Source: Xanthostigma xanthostigma
Taxonomy: Eukaryota; Arthropoda; Insecta; Raphidioptera; Raphidiidae
Reading direction: 5' to 3'
DNA length: 64,000 bases
Assembly: GCA_963575645.1 (NCBI GenBank)
Contig: OY754468.1
Location: 9,734,001 to 9,798,000 of the forward strand
Shown here: positions 1 to 9,885 of the stretch, piece after piece
Position numbering within the stretch: position 1 is the first letter of the stretch
Layout: each line of letters opens with the position of its first letter
Position numbers and translations under genes: made by a program
The notes under the pieces: generated by a model
Told to the model about the DNA's origin: nothing
Seen by the model: the letters and a program-made list of their open reading frames with translations, nothing else
Databases searched by the model: none

Positions 1-372
1 TTTTATTCAACTAGCACGAGTAATATGTAATCGGGGCCGTGATAAAAGAGGGAAAAATATTAAATCACTTCATTGATTGATGTACCCACCGCCCTCGATG
101 CACACAAGATGGCCCTGACTTTCGCTGAATTGCGAAGCTGTTTTCATATATACAAATCGCTACCGCGTTCCTATTGGTCTAGAAACTATGCAGTTATAAT
201 TCATTATTGTACGCTTCCGCTCGCTACTGCGTTCCTATTGGTCCAGAAAATTTATTATCGTACAGTACGGCTCATTATTAGCACTCTACGCGTCAACATG
301 AAGTAATTTATTATTTCTCCCGAATTTAGCGAGGCCCCGAAATTATATATTACTCACGCGTGTTGAATAAAA
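1..372. mobile_element. Short TIR element (MITE), possibly cut by the window start
   Basis: The first ~65 bases (ttttattcaac...gagtaatatgtaat...cggggcc) recur inverted at about 303-372, ending in gttgaataaaa. Between the arms a short segment with 'ctaccgcgttcctattgg' is partly duplicated. No transposase is visible and superfamily is not assigned. The true left end may lie before base 1. Confidence 0.6.
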
Positions 373-430
373 ATATTTGTTCATCTATTTGATTTCTACA
401 CGCTGTAAAAAACGAATCAACTTAAAAATT
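371..430. repeat. Arm fragment of the foldback family seen at 3,547-4,040
   Basis: Matches the right arm of the element at 3,547-4,040 (tatttgttc, tctatttgatttctaca, cgctgt, caacttaaaaat). The other arm is absent, and the MITE at 1-372 abuts it, so this is a remnant. Confidence 0.55.
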
Positions 431-1094
431 TGGTTGTCGGACGACGTTCGTACAGCTTTGTCCACTTACAAAACTCGCTGAAATATGTCAAACCGTGGAC
501 AACGAATTCTGTTTTAAATGATTACTTCTACAATAATATTGTATTTAGAAAAATATCATGTTCTGCAGGCCTTGAATGATTTTAATTTTATGTGGGGGAT
601 TTCCGGAAGCTTTTAAGGAGATGTTTTTTTTCTGGGTTGGTAACACACTTTACACATCCATGGATAGTGTGATCTTTCTTCGATCTCAGTGAGTCGATAT
701 GTACTACCTAGTACCTACTACCTACGCACGAGACTAAAAACTACATCCATATATCCTATACGTAAGTATATGTTAAACCCAGTACCGTATTACCTTATAT
801 GCAAAGTTTTTTTTTACAATTCCCTTATATACCAAATAATAAATAGCTACTCATTATAATAGATTAACGGTCCGTCCCGACTTAACCCGGATGGAAAACA
901 GTTCGATTTATTAATACATAGTTTCTCTCTCTCTCTCTCTTTGTGGAAATATTATATTGACCTTCCCATCCACCCACGTCACAACTCATACCCATAGTAT
1001 ATGTTATGATAGGTGAAAAATCCATTTTGGATAGGATTTGCATAAAATCATTTCTTAGTGGATGTCTATGTCGAGAAATGAGTTATTTTTTTAA
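431..1094. other. Intergenic, no gene seen
   Basis: No convincing ORF. It holds a degenerate 'acggtccgtcccgactt' retroposon-tail motif near 868 and a (CT)n microsatellite near 925-944. Confidence 0.5.
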
Positions 1095-1638
1095 TGGCCA
1101 TATTCATCGAACACTATTAAAGATAGAAATTACTATTCTTGCAACAAATTCATTCGTTACAATAAAATTTACTTTCAATTCATCAGGTAAAATAGTTAGT
1201 TCAAGAATAAATATACACTGCATTATACTCCTTGGTATTTTTGTTGAATATTGTGACATTCACCCAAAAATCCGACCGATGGCGTTAGTGTAAACGTCAA
1301 ATAAAAGTTTCATTGAAATAATAATGTTTTATCCTAACCCAATTGGACACAAAACTTTCACTAAATTTAATGTTTACAACTATATACTTCACAAAAAGTT
1401 AATAAACAACACACAAATAAATTCACAAGAGCAAACTGTAGGTATAATACTTCACGTTTATAGGTTAGGTATTATGATCTATGTGGCGGCCATTATTATT
1501 TTCTCAGGCGAATAAATATTTATACCCGAGAAATTGGACAGTAAACATAATTATGCTTGGTGAATTGAATTATCGCTATTTATTCGGAGGAATGAAACAC
1601 ATATGAACCGAATAAATAACTACTTACGTTCGGCCATA
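1095..1638. repeat. MITE family M1, copy 1
   Basis: Begins 'tggccatattcatcgaac' and ends 'cgttcggccataag', an imperfect terminal inverted repeat. The body is shared with 35,546-36,280 and, inverted, 53,378-53,790, including 'aaaatccgaccgatggcg' and 'taggttaggtattatgatc'. The small ORFs at 1,006-1,293 and 1,324-1,515 lie in this repeat and are not credible genes. Confidence 0.65.
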
Positions 1639-2319
1639 AGTGAAACTTCTTATGCGGCACCATTAAAATAGTCACGATAAATGTCAAATTTTCTTACCAA
1701 AAAACGTATAAAAACGTTAGGTCGGTTAAGTTGTCAAACAGCTTCTAGCTGAACTTATGCCTTATGGTCTTTTACCCAATAAATATTATTTTTATTATGA
1801 TTATAAGAAGTTTTCTCTTCAGTCGCGTGTCCCGCGATTTTAAAAGAATATTTTGTCAACTGTATTTATTGTGATTTATTGAAAAGGTTCCGGAATCTTA
1901 CTGTTTTACGGATCTATATTAAAAAATAAAAAGCCAAAGATATATTCTCATATTGTTTCCAAGGCTGATAATTAAGAATTCTTTGATAAAGAGGTTCGCT
2001 TCCTTGGCGTTTAAATGTAAACGCATTCAGCAATATGGAAGTAATCTAAGCTATTTAAGTAGTGTTTATTTTTGGAAGCTCATTAAAAAGCGTTTAATTA
2101 AATTCTATCTCTAAGCGGTTTTCTTATTTTATGATCGCAAAACTCATGAGATCTGTGAATTCTTCAATTCGAAGGAAAAAACGGGTTTAGCGACTATAAA
2201 ATATACACGTTGCGTTTCTGTTATAACGTACTTTTGTACAGCATTGGAAAATATTAATAAATTCAGTTAGATAAATCGTAGGAAGTTGGAAAGGTTGATA
2301 AACTTGAATTTAATTTTAT

Positions 2320-2365
2320 TAAATTGGACGTTTCGTCATTTAATTATGACTTCATCAGCAACTTA
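2320..2365 (-). ncRNA. Hammerhead-like ribozyme motif, family A, minus-strand copy
   Basis: On the minus strand: TAAGTTG (helix I), CTGATGA, one extra A, hairpin GTCAT-loop-ATGAC (helix II), GAAA, CGTC, then CAATTTA, which pairs with TAAGTTG over 7 positions (one G-U). Predicted cleavage is after GTC. The palindromic ACGT would give a 4-bp helix III only in a dimer. The extra A before helix II departs from the canonical core, so activity is uncertain. Confidence 0.55.
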
Positions 2366-2419
2366 CTAATAGAATTCAATTGTTAAAAATAAATTTTGTT
2401 AACAATTGAATTTTATTAG

Positions 2420-2465
2420 TAAGTTGCTGATGAAGTCATAATTAAATGACGAAACGTCCAATTTA
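2420..2465 (+). ncRNA. Hammerhead-like ribozyme motif, family A, plus-strand copy
   Basis: Mirror of the motif at 2,320-2,365. Helix I is 2,420-2,426 with 2,459-2,465; CTGATGA 2,427-2,433; helix II 2,435-2,450; GAAA 2,451-2,454; predicted cleavage after 2,458. It sits in the right arm of the palindrome, so either transcription direction yields one sense motif. Confidence 0.55.
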
Positions 2466-2564
2466 ATAAAATCAAATTTAAGTTTATCAACCCTTCCAAC
2501 TTTGTACGATTTATCTAACTAATATTATACTAGGGAAACGAATAATGAAACATTAATAAATTCA

Positions 2565-3546
2565 CATATTTATTTCATATTATTGGTGATAAACTGCACA
2601 ATCACCCCAATCAGCTTTTTGCAAAGAAGTGTTTTTTTTTAATCTTGTAGTTTCAAAAATATTTTGGAAATGAAAGTCAGCTGTTCTTTTGTTCTGAAAT
2701 AACTGATTGACCCAATTTAAATTCATCAGCAAAATATTATTTCTAAATAGGAAATTTTGATTATTTCTTATTTAGGAAGTTGTAATTCAGAACGGCAATT
2801 CGATGTCTCGCAATTTCTCCTTTTTCGGAGTTGTAGTATATTCAAAGTTAATTTAACTGCATAACTTTTGTAATTAAATGTTGCATTTGCATGATGCAGT
2901 CGTATGGAAAGCAATGTCTTTCTTAATGTAACTTTTGGAGCTGGTCTCTTTTCACGTTAGCTTATTTACTCTCTGGTTCACAATTGTTATTCGCTTAAAC
3001 TTAATTTAATATATTTAACTGTTTGAAAACAATTATAGCTTTTGTGTAGAAAACTTTTTTCTCTCTTGTTCATACATTATAAATAAATGAAAAAAAATAT
3101 TGTAGGTGTTGATATTATGTTAGTAGATTATGGATGTTGCCTCGTTGCGTTGGATAGGAGTGGGAAAATTACGACATCTGGCGTACCTGACAATGTATTG
3201 CGTGGCAGCGACTGTTGTGTATAAACTTTAATGGCAGTTACTACCAAATGTCAAAGTAATCAAAATACGGAATATTGACATTATTTACAATAAATGGAAT
3301 TTTTGAGGTAAAAGATTTACATAAGTAGTTCTAGTTAAATATAAATGACATTTTTGATGTCATTATATGTTGATAAAAATATTAATGGTCCGCCAACCGA
3401 CTTCATTCCTGCGGTTACGCTGATTGGTCAGATGAAAGTAGGCAACCTCTATAATCTACTAACCTTGTGTCTTGAGCAGATAAATATTTATTTAGTTAAA
3501 AAAGAGGCGATTGTTTCTACATCTTAAGCTTCAGATTTTGTTTATA
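2565..3546. other. Intergenic, no gene seen
   Basis: AT-rich DNA with only a 60-codon ORF at 3,345-3,527 that resembles nothing recognisable. No repeat structure stood out by eye. Confidence 0.4.
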
Positions 3547-4040
3547 CAGGATAATTTTTAAGTTAATTATTTTTTTAACAGCGTGTGGAATTAAAATAGA
3601 CAAATAAATATTTCAAGTAACTTTTTTATCAAAACTCAAAAATGAAAGAGAAATGGGCTTTCAAATTTTTATTAAATTTTATCAAATTTTGAGGTCGGTC
3701 CTGGCGTTATGTTATGTCACTTTGGAAATATGTTATGTCATTATCAAGTATTCACAAAAATTGTTCGAAGTTGTCCCTGTTTTATTGGACACAAAGATGC
3801 GTGCACAAGGGCCTTCCGCGAATTATTTGGGATGCATTTCCGATTCGTGCTATCATTTCTTCGAGTGTGTTAACCAGGCTTTTGAATAAACTATATAACA
3901 TTTAAATGATTTAATTAAAATTTAAATGGCTGTTTCTCTCTTATTTTTGAGCTTTGAAAAAAAGTTACTTAAAATATTTGTTCGTCTATTTGATTTCTAC
4001 ACGCTGTTGAAAACGAAGAACCAACTTAAAAATCATTCTG
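3547..4040. mobile_element. Foldback MITE, Tc1/mariner-like ends
   Basis: Left end tatacaggataatttttaag and right end cttaaaaatcattctg are inverted, and similarity continues ~110 bp inward (acagcgtgt, caaatagac, aaatattt, tcaaaactcaaaaat). A TA precedes the left end, consistent with a TA-targeting element. Related sequence lies at 371-430 and 38,025-38,335. No transposase. Confidence 0.6.
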
Positions 4041-4063
4041 TGCATATTTTTTACAATAAATAA

Positions 4064-4157
4064 CTGACAAGTACTCGAGGTAAAAAAGCAATAAAACTAC
4101 CGTTGGCAAAAAAAGACATTTATAAATATTGTCCAGAAAATTATTTAGCCTATATTT
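4064..4157 (+). pseudogene. Non-LTR retrotransposon ORF2 C-terminus, 5' piece
   Basis: Reading from 4,064, after a TAA at 4,061-4,063, the frame gives a tail typical of Jockey/CR1-type ORF2 proteins: basic residues, then the start of '..YLAYIYNKLPERLKN'. It is interrupted by the gypsy insertion at 4,158 and continues in the same frame from 10,874 once the duplicated ATTT is discounted. Only about 70 codons survive in total, so it is a truncated relic. Confidence 0.6.
4154..4157. repeat. Target-site duplication ATTT (left) of gypsy element 1
   Basis: ATTT here is repeated at 10,871-10,874 directly after the 3' LTR. Removing one copy plus the element restores the broken non-LTR frame, which confirms the boundaries. 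Confidence 0.8.
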
Positions 4158-5142
4158 TGTCACGTGGTGCCATAGCACCGCGACAATTTTTTAATATTAG
4201 CATAAAAATTATTATAATAAAATAAATAAATAAGGAAATCAAATCACTAAATTCGCGGATATTTGCATGCGCGGTACGATTTGGATCGCGTGGCTTGGAC
4301 TTATAAACATAAGTGTGTCTATCGTGTGATCCAGTCGTCTGACTCTAAATACGCGGTATCTGTGATTTTCAAAAGTGAAAAAGTGACAAACAATAGTTGT
4401 TAGGTTTGAAATAATTAAAATCAATATTGATTAGTTACGGAAAAATAACAAACATTAAGTTGTTTTCCGGAATTCGGTGTGGTCGCATGAAAAGGACGCT
4501 CATGGAATAAACCACAGAATCATCTTCAAGCTTCTTCTCCAAACCGAATTTAGACTTCATTGTACTACCATGAAGCGCCTAAATACCCGTAGTCACTCAC
4601 GAATTATGTAAAGTATTCCTAGAATAAGTATTGTTCAAGTGTAAGTAAGTACTCTTCAGAAAAAGGTATGACGCTCACGCCTAGTTTTCTTTTCCTCTTT
4701 CACGTTTTATTATTTTTTTTTTAATTTAAACAACCTTATTAAATGTACTTCCCTAGATAATTAAGTGATCTCCTCGTCAGGGTTCTACCCCCAGTTCCTA
4801 ATTGTCAATCATGATCAAATGATATTGTTAATATTAAGAATGTACTTGTAAATCAGATTTTTTTTTGTACCTTATCACCGACACGTTTCTTTGAAGTGAT
4901 TATGAAATATAATTGTTATCGACCAACTGCATATTCTTTTCTTTGTTACATTTCTGCACAAGTTTCTCAGAACAGTAGAAGAAGTGGAGCTGTACCCTCT
5001 CTGATCACTATGGGCCCAAAATAACACCGGTACAGCCCAAACAATCCACCGTTTTGAGAAATCTGTCCGTCTTTTTTCTTTTATTTATTCACAGGTGGGA
5101 ATGGACCTACGTTACCAGAAATCCTTCCACTGCCGTGCTATA
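4158..5142 (+). repeat. 5' LTR of gypsy element 1
   Basis: 985 bp, beginning TGTCACGTGGTGCC and ending GTGCTATA. Identical by eye to 9,886-10,870. Contains an AATAAA near 4,505 that could serve polyadenylation. The 61-codon minus-strand ORF at 4,239-4,424 recurs in the 3' LTR and is not a gene. Confidence 0.92.
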
Positions 5143-5144
5143 AT

Positions 5145-5162
5145 TGGTAGCAAGGAGCGTAG
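5145..5162 (+). other. Primer-binding site of gypsy element 1
   Basis: TGGTAGCAAGGAGCG starts two bases after the 5' LTR, the expected spacing for a site complementary to a tRNA 3' end (TGG pairs with CCA). The tRNA species was not identified. Confidence 0.7.
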
Positions 5163-5211
5163 TTAATTCCTGAGTCCTGTTCCTGTCCGATTCCACGTCT
5201 TCCAGTCGACC

Positions 5212-6075
5212 ATGCCGCGCCATAAGTCCTGCCGCAGCCCAAAGTCTCCGCCGACGCCCGGCCAAAGCAAATCTCCAGGTCCGCCTCCGACCACCGCTGA
5301 ACCTCCAGACTCTCCGCCGGCGATGGACGATCCTCCAGTGCACTCACCGAGTAAGTCCGAGCAAATTCTTATTTCCGTTCCAAATCATACCGCTTCGCAT
5401 GCAAATATGGGCGATATCCGGGACTTGTTGCGTAACGTACCTACCGCTACAGGTACAGATCTTGACATTTTGATACAATTCCTGTTAGAAATCGAGAACG
5501 TGAGTCAATTCGCTTTAGTTCCATTTCATATTTTGTTAAAGAGTTTAGGCACTAAGACTGACGGACCCCTCCGACAGTGGTGGAGACTTAATGTCTATTC
5601 TGAACTCGAATGGACACAGCTCAAAAATCTTATTCTAGACCATTTCACCACTTCTATAGATCGGGCTATGCTAATAGAACGCTATATCAGTAGGCGTCAG
5701 AACCTCTCTGAGAATTTTCCCGAATATGCTGAAGACGTCTTGAAATACGTCGAATTATTGGGTCCTAGCCTGTCTGAATCGGAGATAATTGCGCGCATTT
5801 GGCTTAACCAAAACGAATTCACATTTAATTATCTACAATTCAGAGATACCCCAACTTGTTTAGCTGAGCTTCACCAGCTTATAAAACATTTGAGAGTAGT
5901 TGAACGTCAACGTAAAACGTACACTCACCCCAATTCGACCGGACTTGTCGCTCCTAATTTTTCCCCTTGTTGCCGATACTGTAAACAACCAGGTCACTTT
6001 ATAGCCCAGTGTCCGGTTCGTCCCCCACGTCCTTCTCCTTCTGAACCTAAGGCTATCCTGCCCTCTCAAGGGTGA
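5212..6075 (+). CDS. gag: Gag, gypsy element 1
   Basis: 287 codons from ATG 5,212, 69 bp after the LTR. Gag assembles the virus-like particle that packages element RNA. The N-terminus is proline-rich. The middle resembles a retrotransposon capsid domain (W-R and helix-forming segments around residues 120-220). One zinc knuckle C-X2-C-X4-H-X4-C uses C254, C257, H262 and C267, followed by a Pro/Ser tail. The TGA at 6,073-6,075 ends the ORF, but the same frame stays open for 1,089 more codons, so gag and pol are probably one readthrough unit. No RBS or splice signal is evident. Confidence 0.88.
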   Translation: MPRHKSCRSPKSPPTPGQSKSPGPPPTTAEPPDSPPAMDDPPVHSPSKSEQILISVPNHTASHANMGDIRDLLRNVPTATGTDLDILIQFLLEIENVSQFALVPFHILLKSLGTKTDGPLRQWWRLNVYSELEWTQLKNLILDHFTTSIDRAMLIERYISRRQNLSENFPEYAEDVLKYVELLGPSLSESEIIARIWLNQNEFTFNYLQFRDTPTCLAELHQLIKHLRVVERQRKTYTHPNSTGLVAPNFSPCCRYCKQPGHFIAQCPVRPPRPSPSEPKAILPSQG

Positions 6076-9000
6076 GATAGCGTTGTCAAAATTTTTTGTA
6101 AACCGAAAGATGTAGAACAAATTAATGTCTTTCCCCGGTTAACCACATTAGTTAATAAGTCACCCCTTTCAAACCACCCCCCTCCAGCTAACTTGTCCTC
6201 TCCTGTAAATACGTCTATTCGATTGACTTCTCCCGTCCCGAATTATTCCTATAATTCTCCAAGTCAATCAAGTAGCTCTACGATCCCTCTAGTTTATCTC
6301 TACTTTCAACATATTCGAGCTTCGGCACTGCTTGATACCGGTTCTACCAAGAACTACATCAATTCCGAACTTGCTAATTATTTGTCATCGTTAAAAATAG
6401 GTACGATCACAAATTCGATTTCTTATGCCCAAGTAGCCAACAGTTCTATCGCGAGATCTAATTTCACGTTAACAGTAGTCATTACTATTAGTAAATTTAC
6501 CTGGAAGATTGATTTCCTAGTTCTCGACGCTCTGTCGTATCCCGTCATAATAGGTTATGATTCTTTATGCAAAATGGGTGCGAACGTTAATTGTACCGAG
6601 AATAATCTTTCTTTCAAATTCGATTCCTCTCACGTGATTCCCTTTGTACCGTTACCCGCTTCGTCCAAAACCTTCTCCCTGGATCACGTTACCAGTATAG
6701 ATTCAAATGCGGCCAACTTTAGTAGTTTGCTTGCTGAATTTCCAGAAGTTCTTACCGAAGAACTAGGTCAAGCTAAAAATTACAAATATTCAATTCATTT
6801 GTCTGACGATATTCCAGTCCGAAAGGCCCCGTATCCACTTTCCCCACCTCAAGCTAAAATAATGAGGGAACATATTAGTGATCTTTTGAATAAAGGCGTT
6901 ATTTCACCTAGTAAATCCCCTTACGCTTCACCGGCTTTTCTTGTCAAGAAATCAAGTGGAGGTTATAGACTTTGTATTGATTATCGCCAGTTAAACAAAA
7001 AGGTTGTCATGGATAGTTTTCCTGTTCCGTCGATTGAGCACATTTTCCAGTGCTTAAAAAACGCCAAAGTTTTCACCACGTTGGATCTAAACAGCGCCTT
7101 TTACCAAGTTGAATTATCTGACAAATCGAAGAGTCTAACGTCGTTCGTCACTCCTGAAGGCCAGTGGAAATTTCATAAGGCTCCGTTCGGGCTATCTATT
7201 TCACCTAGTGCTCTAAACCGTCTGATGTTTGACATTTTTGCCGATTTAAGATACAAGTTTGTGATTGTATTTTTCGACGACTTATTAATATACAGTCCCG
7301 ATATGGAATCTCATATGGTACACGTTCGAGAAACGTTAAGACGTCTAAAAGAAGCTAATCTTACCGTGAATCCGGATAAAATAAAATTCGCCCAAAGCGA
7401 ACTCAACTTCCTGGGTCATCGTGTCTCAAGCAACGGTCTTTCCATGGATCCCGACAAAGTGGAAGCGATAAAGAATTTGCCAATTCCGAAGAATTTGAAA
7501 CAGCTTCAAACATTTATTGGAATGGTTGGTTATTACGCTAAGTTTATCCCCGAATACGCTCAGATAATGTCGCCACTCAATGATCTACGGAAGAAAAATG
7601 TCAAATATAATTTAACGGAAACGCATATTCAGTCTTTTCGCAAACTTCGTGAAGCTCTGTCAAGTTCACCAGTTCTACGTTTTCCCGATTTTCAACGCGA
7701 ATTCATTCTGCAAACCGACGCTAGTCAAAATCATGTTGGTTGTGTTCTTTTACAATCCTTTGAAGATGGTCTACACCCGATCCAGTACGCAAGCCGACGT
7801 TTGACATCCGCCGAGAAGAAATACAGTACGTACGAACAAGAAGCTTTAGCATGTATTTGGGCTATGGAAAAAATGAAATCTTACCTCTCGCATCAAACTT
7901 TTATTCTTCAGACAGATAGTTCCTGTCTCAAATGGTTAATTCAGCACCCCCGTAACTTAGGTCGTGTAGGTAGGTGGTTACTTCGCATCAGTCGTTTCAG
8001 TTTCAAAGTCGAACATATTCGCGGTAAAGTAAATTGTACTGCCGATTGTTTATCCCGTTTGGTAGCTGAATCCGAAACTTCTGAGAAAAATGCAATACAA
8101 TCAAATTTTCTCAATCCCATTACGGAAATTAAAAATCCGTTTACCGAACTTAATATCCTGCAAGATCAAGATCCTGAGTTAAACCGCCTTAAAAGTCAAA
8201 TTAATCAAGGTTTACCTCAGAAAAATTTCGCTATTCACAAGAATTTCCTGGTTCGACTCGTAGGCCGCAACCGACGTCGACGTATTGTTGTTCCGTCCGC
8301 CTCCAAGAAAGAAATATTGGAACAGTTTCATAATTCACAAATCGCCAGTCATCCCGGAGTCACGAAGACGTATCGTTCAATATCACGAAGATTTTGGTGG
8401 CCGCGCATGTTTGTTGAGGTTCGTCAATTTATTAAAGATTGTATGCTCTGTGCAACGCATAAATCAGATCAACATCCTGATAAAGTAGTTATGTCGTCTA
8501 ATCCTCCACAATCTGTGTGGGATAAAATTTACATTGATCTCATGGGACCGCTTGTCAAATCACATTCCGGGAATAAATATGTTCTTCTAATTCTGGATAG
8601 TTACAGCAAGTGGTTAATAACTTACGCGATTCCTGATTCCAGTTCCACGTCGATAATAAAATGTCTACATCAAGTTTTTACCACGTATGGTCCACCAACT
8701 AAAATAGTTTCCGATAACGCGACTTCGTTTACGTCAAACAAGTTTAATGAATTCTGTACTTCCTGGGGTTCACGTGTCATTCACAGTTCGCCTTATCATC
8801 CTTCGTCCAATGCTGTAGAAAGAGTAATACGAAACGTTAGAGCCGCTCTGTCAATTTTACTTCAACAAAAGTTTGACGATCATCTCAGTTGGGACTTGTT
8901 ATTAAATCACATAACCTTCGCCAATAATTCTTCATATCATGAAAGTATTAAAAATTTACCTTGTAAGATATTTTTGTCAAGAGAAATCAAATTTCCACTC

Positions 9001-9345
9001 GATTTACAATGGAATTTGTCATCTGTGTGGGAACAAGACGCTTTGCCTTCCGAAAATCAAGTTCGCCTAGCTCTGTCAAAATCACATGATCTACAAGCGA
9101 AATATTTCAATAAAAACCGTTCGTTGCAGTCGAAGTTTCAAGTCGGCGATTTTGTTGTACAAAGGTTACATTATAACAAAATGAAACCGAATTTTCACCT
9201 CAAACTTTGTCCTCGTTACAGTAATCCCCGTGTAATTTTAGAATTTACGAGTCCTGTTAGCTGCATCCTTCAAGATCCATCCTCCAAAAAGATGTTTAAA
9301 TCTCATATTGAACATCTGAAGAAAATTCCGTCTGTTAACAATTGA
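6076..9345 (+). CDS. pol: Pol polyprotein, gypsy element 1, via TGA readthrough
   Basis: Open frame contiguous with gag after one TGA. It encodes the enzymes that copy and integrate the element. Numbered from the TTG at 6,193: aspartic protease LLDTGS (D48); reverse transcriptase ~230-410 with 'LCIDYRQLNKK' and FFDD at 360-363; RNase H ~505-620 with D509, E549/E551, D575, D618; integrase zinc domain H713, H720, C750, C753; integrase core D782, D841, E876. The first in-frame ATG lies after the protease site, so an intact product cannot start at its own ATG. All active-site residues are present. The terminal region carries no obvious chromodomain. Confidence 0.9.
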   Translation, partial: DSVVKIFCKPKDVEQINVFPRLTTLVNKSPLSNHPPPANLSSPVNTSIRLTSPVPNYSYNSPSQSSSSTIPLVYLYFQHIRASALLDTGSTKNYINSELANYLSSLKIGTITNSISYAQVANSSIARSNFTLTVVITISKFTWKIDFLVLDALSYPVIIGYDSLCKMGANVNCTENNLSFKFDSSHVIPFVPLPASSKTFSLDHVTSIDSNAANFSSLLAEFPEVLTEELGQAKNYKYSIHLSDDIPVRKAPYPLSPPQAKIMREHISDLLNKGVISPSKSPYASPAFLVKKSSGGYRLCIDYRQLNKKVVMDSFPVPSIEHIFQCLKNAKVFTTLDLNSAFYQVELSDKSKSLTSFVTPEGQWKFHKAPFGLSISPSALNRLMFDIFADLRYKFVIVFFDDLLIYSPDMESHMVHVRETLRRLKEANLTVNPDKIKFAQSELNFLGHRVSSNGLSMDPDKVEAIKNLPIPKNLKQLQTFIGMVGYYAKFIPEYAQIMSPLNDLRKKNVKYNLTETHIQSFRKLREALSSSPVLRFPDFQREFILQTDASQNHVGCVLLQSFEDGLHPIQYASRRLTSAEKKYSTYEQEALACIWAMEKMKSYLSHQTFILQTDSSCLKWLIQHPRNLGRVGRWLLRISRFSFKVEHIRGKVNCTADCLSRLVAESETSEKNAIQSNFLNPITEIKNPFTELNILQDQDPELNRLKSQINQGLPQKNFAIHKNFLVRLVGRNRRRRIVVPSASKKEILEQFHNSQIASHPGVTKTYRSISRRFWWPRMFVEVRQFIKDCMLCATHKSDQHPDKVVMSSNPPQSVWDKIYIDLMGPLVKSHSGNKYVLLILDSYSKWLITYAIPDSSSTSIIKCLHQVFTTYGPPTKIVSDNATSFTSNKFNEFCTSWGSRVIHSSPYHPSSNAVERVIRNVRAALSILLQQKFDDHLSWDLLLNHITFANNSSYHESIKNLPCKIFLSREIKFPLDLQWNLSSVWEQDALPSENQVRLALSKSHDLQAKYFNKNRSLQSKFQVGDFVVQRLHYNKMKPNFHLKLCPRYSNPRVILEFTSPVSCILQDPSSKKMFKSHIEHLKKIPSVNN

Positions 9346-9885
9346 AAAATTCACCCGAGGTCATTGCCCTCTAGTTTAATTTCAAGTTCAATGTCAGACA
9401 GCTGACATCTGTCAAACGTCAAGTGTTGTTAGGTTAGGATATTACTAACAATAAAAGTTTAAGTTATTTTTCGTACCTGAGTTATGCTTTATTTTCCTAA
9501 ATAAAGAATTCTCCCTGTGTTATTTCGTTATTCTCGTCCTTTGTTTTAGATTATAAGCTTGTCCTTGTTTACATTCCGGCGCTTTCCTAAGGCCCAATTT
9601 CGTCTAACGTTTAAGCTGTCTCCTTCAGCCAGTCAGGTTACGACCCCATAATTTCCGTATTATCGGTGGTTGTTTCATCTCGTTAGATCAATTTAGATTA
9701 GTTAAATTTAATTAGAGCTTATTTATGAAGAGCACACTTCAACTGCCATAGTATGGGATATGGTAGATTGTCAAGTGATTGTTGACTTAGTTACAACAAA
9801 GATAAATTCATTGTTGTGAATTTCTTGTTGTATGTACAGTTAGTAGTATAGCGGAGTACCTCCTAATCACTAAAGAGGGGGAGCC
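9346..9885 (+). other. 3' untranslated region and polypurine tract of gypsy element 1
   Basis: 540 bp without an ORF between the pol stop and the 3' LTR. The purine run AAAGAGGGGGAGCC at 9,872-9,885 abuts the LTR and is the expected plus-strand primer. Confidence 0.8.

Larger units (their letters stand above)
2247..2564. mobile_element. Palindromic hammerhead-like retroposon, family A
   Basis: Two ~120-bp arms (about 2,265-2,386 and 2,398-2,520) are near-perfect reverse complements around an ~11-bp AT loop. Each arm carries a hammerhead-like motif facing the centre of its own arm. The unit is bracketed by near-identical direct repeats (gaaaatattaataaattca at 2,247-2,265; gaaacattaataaattca at 2,547-2,564), which I read as a long target-site duplication typical of endonuclease-primed retroposition rather than cut-and-paste. 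No ORF. Non-autonomous; relation to Penelope-like elements or retrozymes is inference. Confidence 0.6.

Noticed and set aside
4239..4424. 61-codon minus-strand ORF, repeated exactly at 9,967-10,152
   Set aside because: The duplication is simply the two LTRs. No domain, and the frame runs antisense to the element.
5107..5347. Minus-strand ORFs opposite the start of gag
   Set aside because: Arg-rich shadow translations of the proline-rich gag N-terminus.
8285..8488. 67-codon ORF inside gypsy 1 pol
   Set aside because: Overlaps integrase in another frame and has no independent signal.
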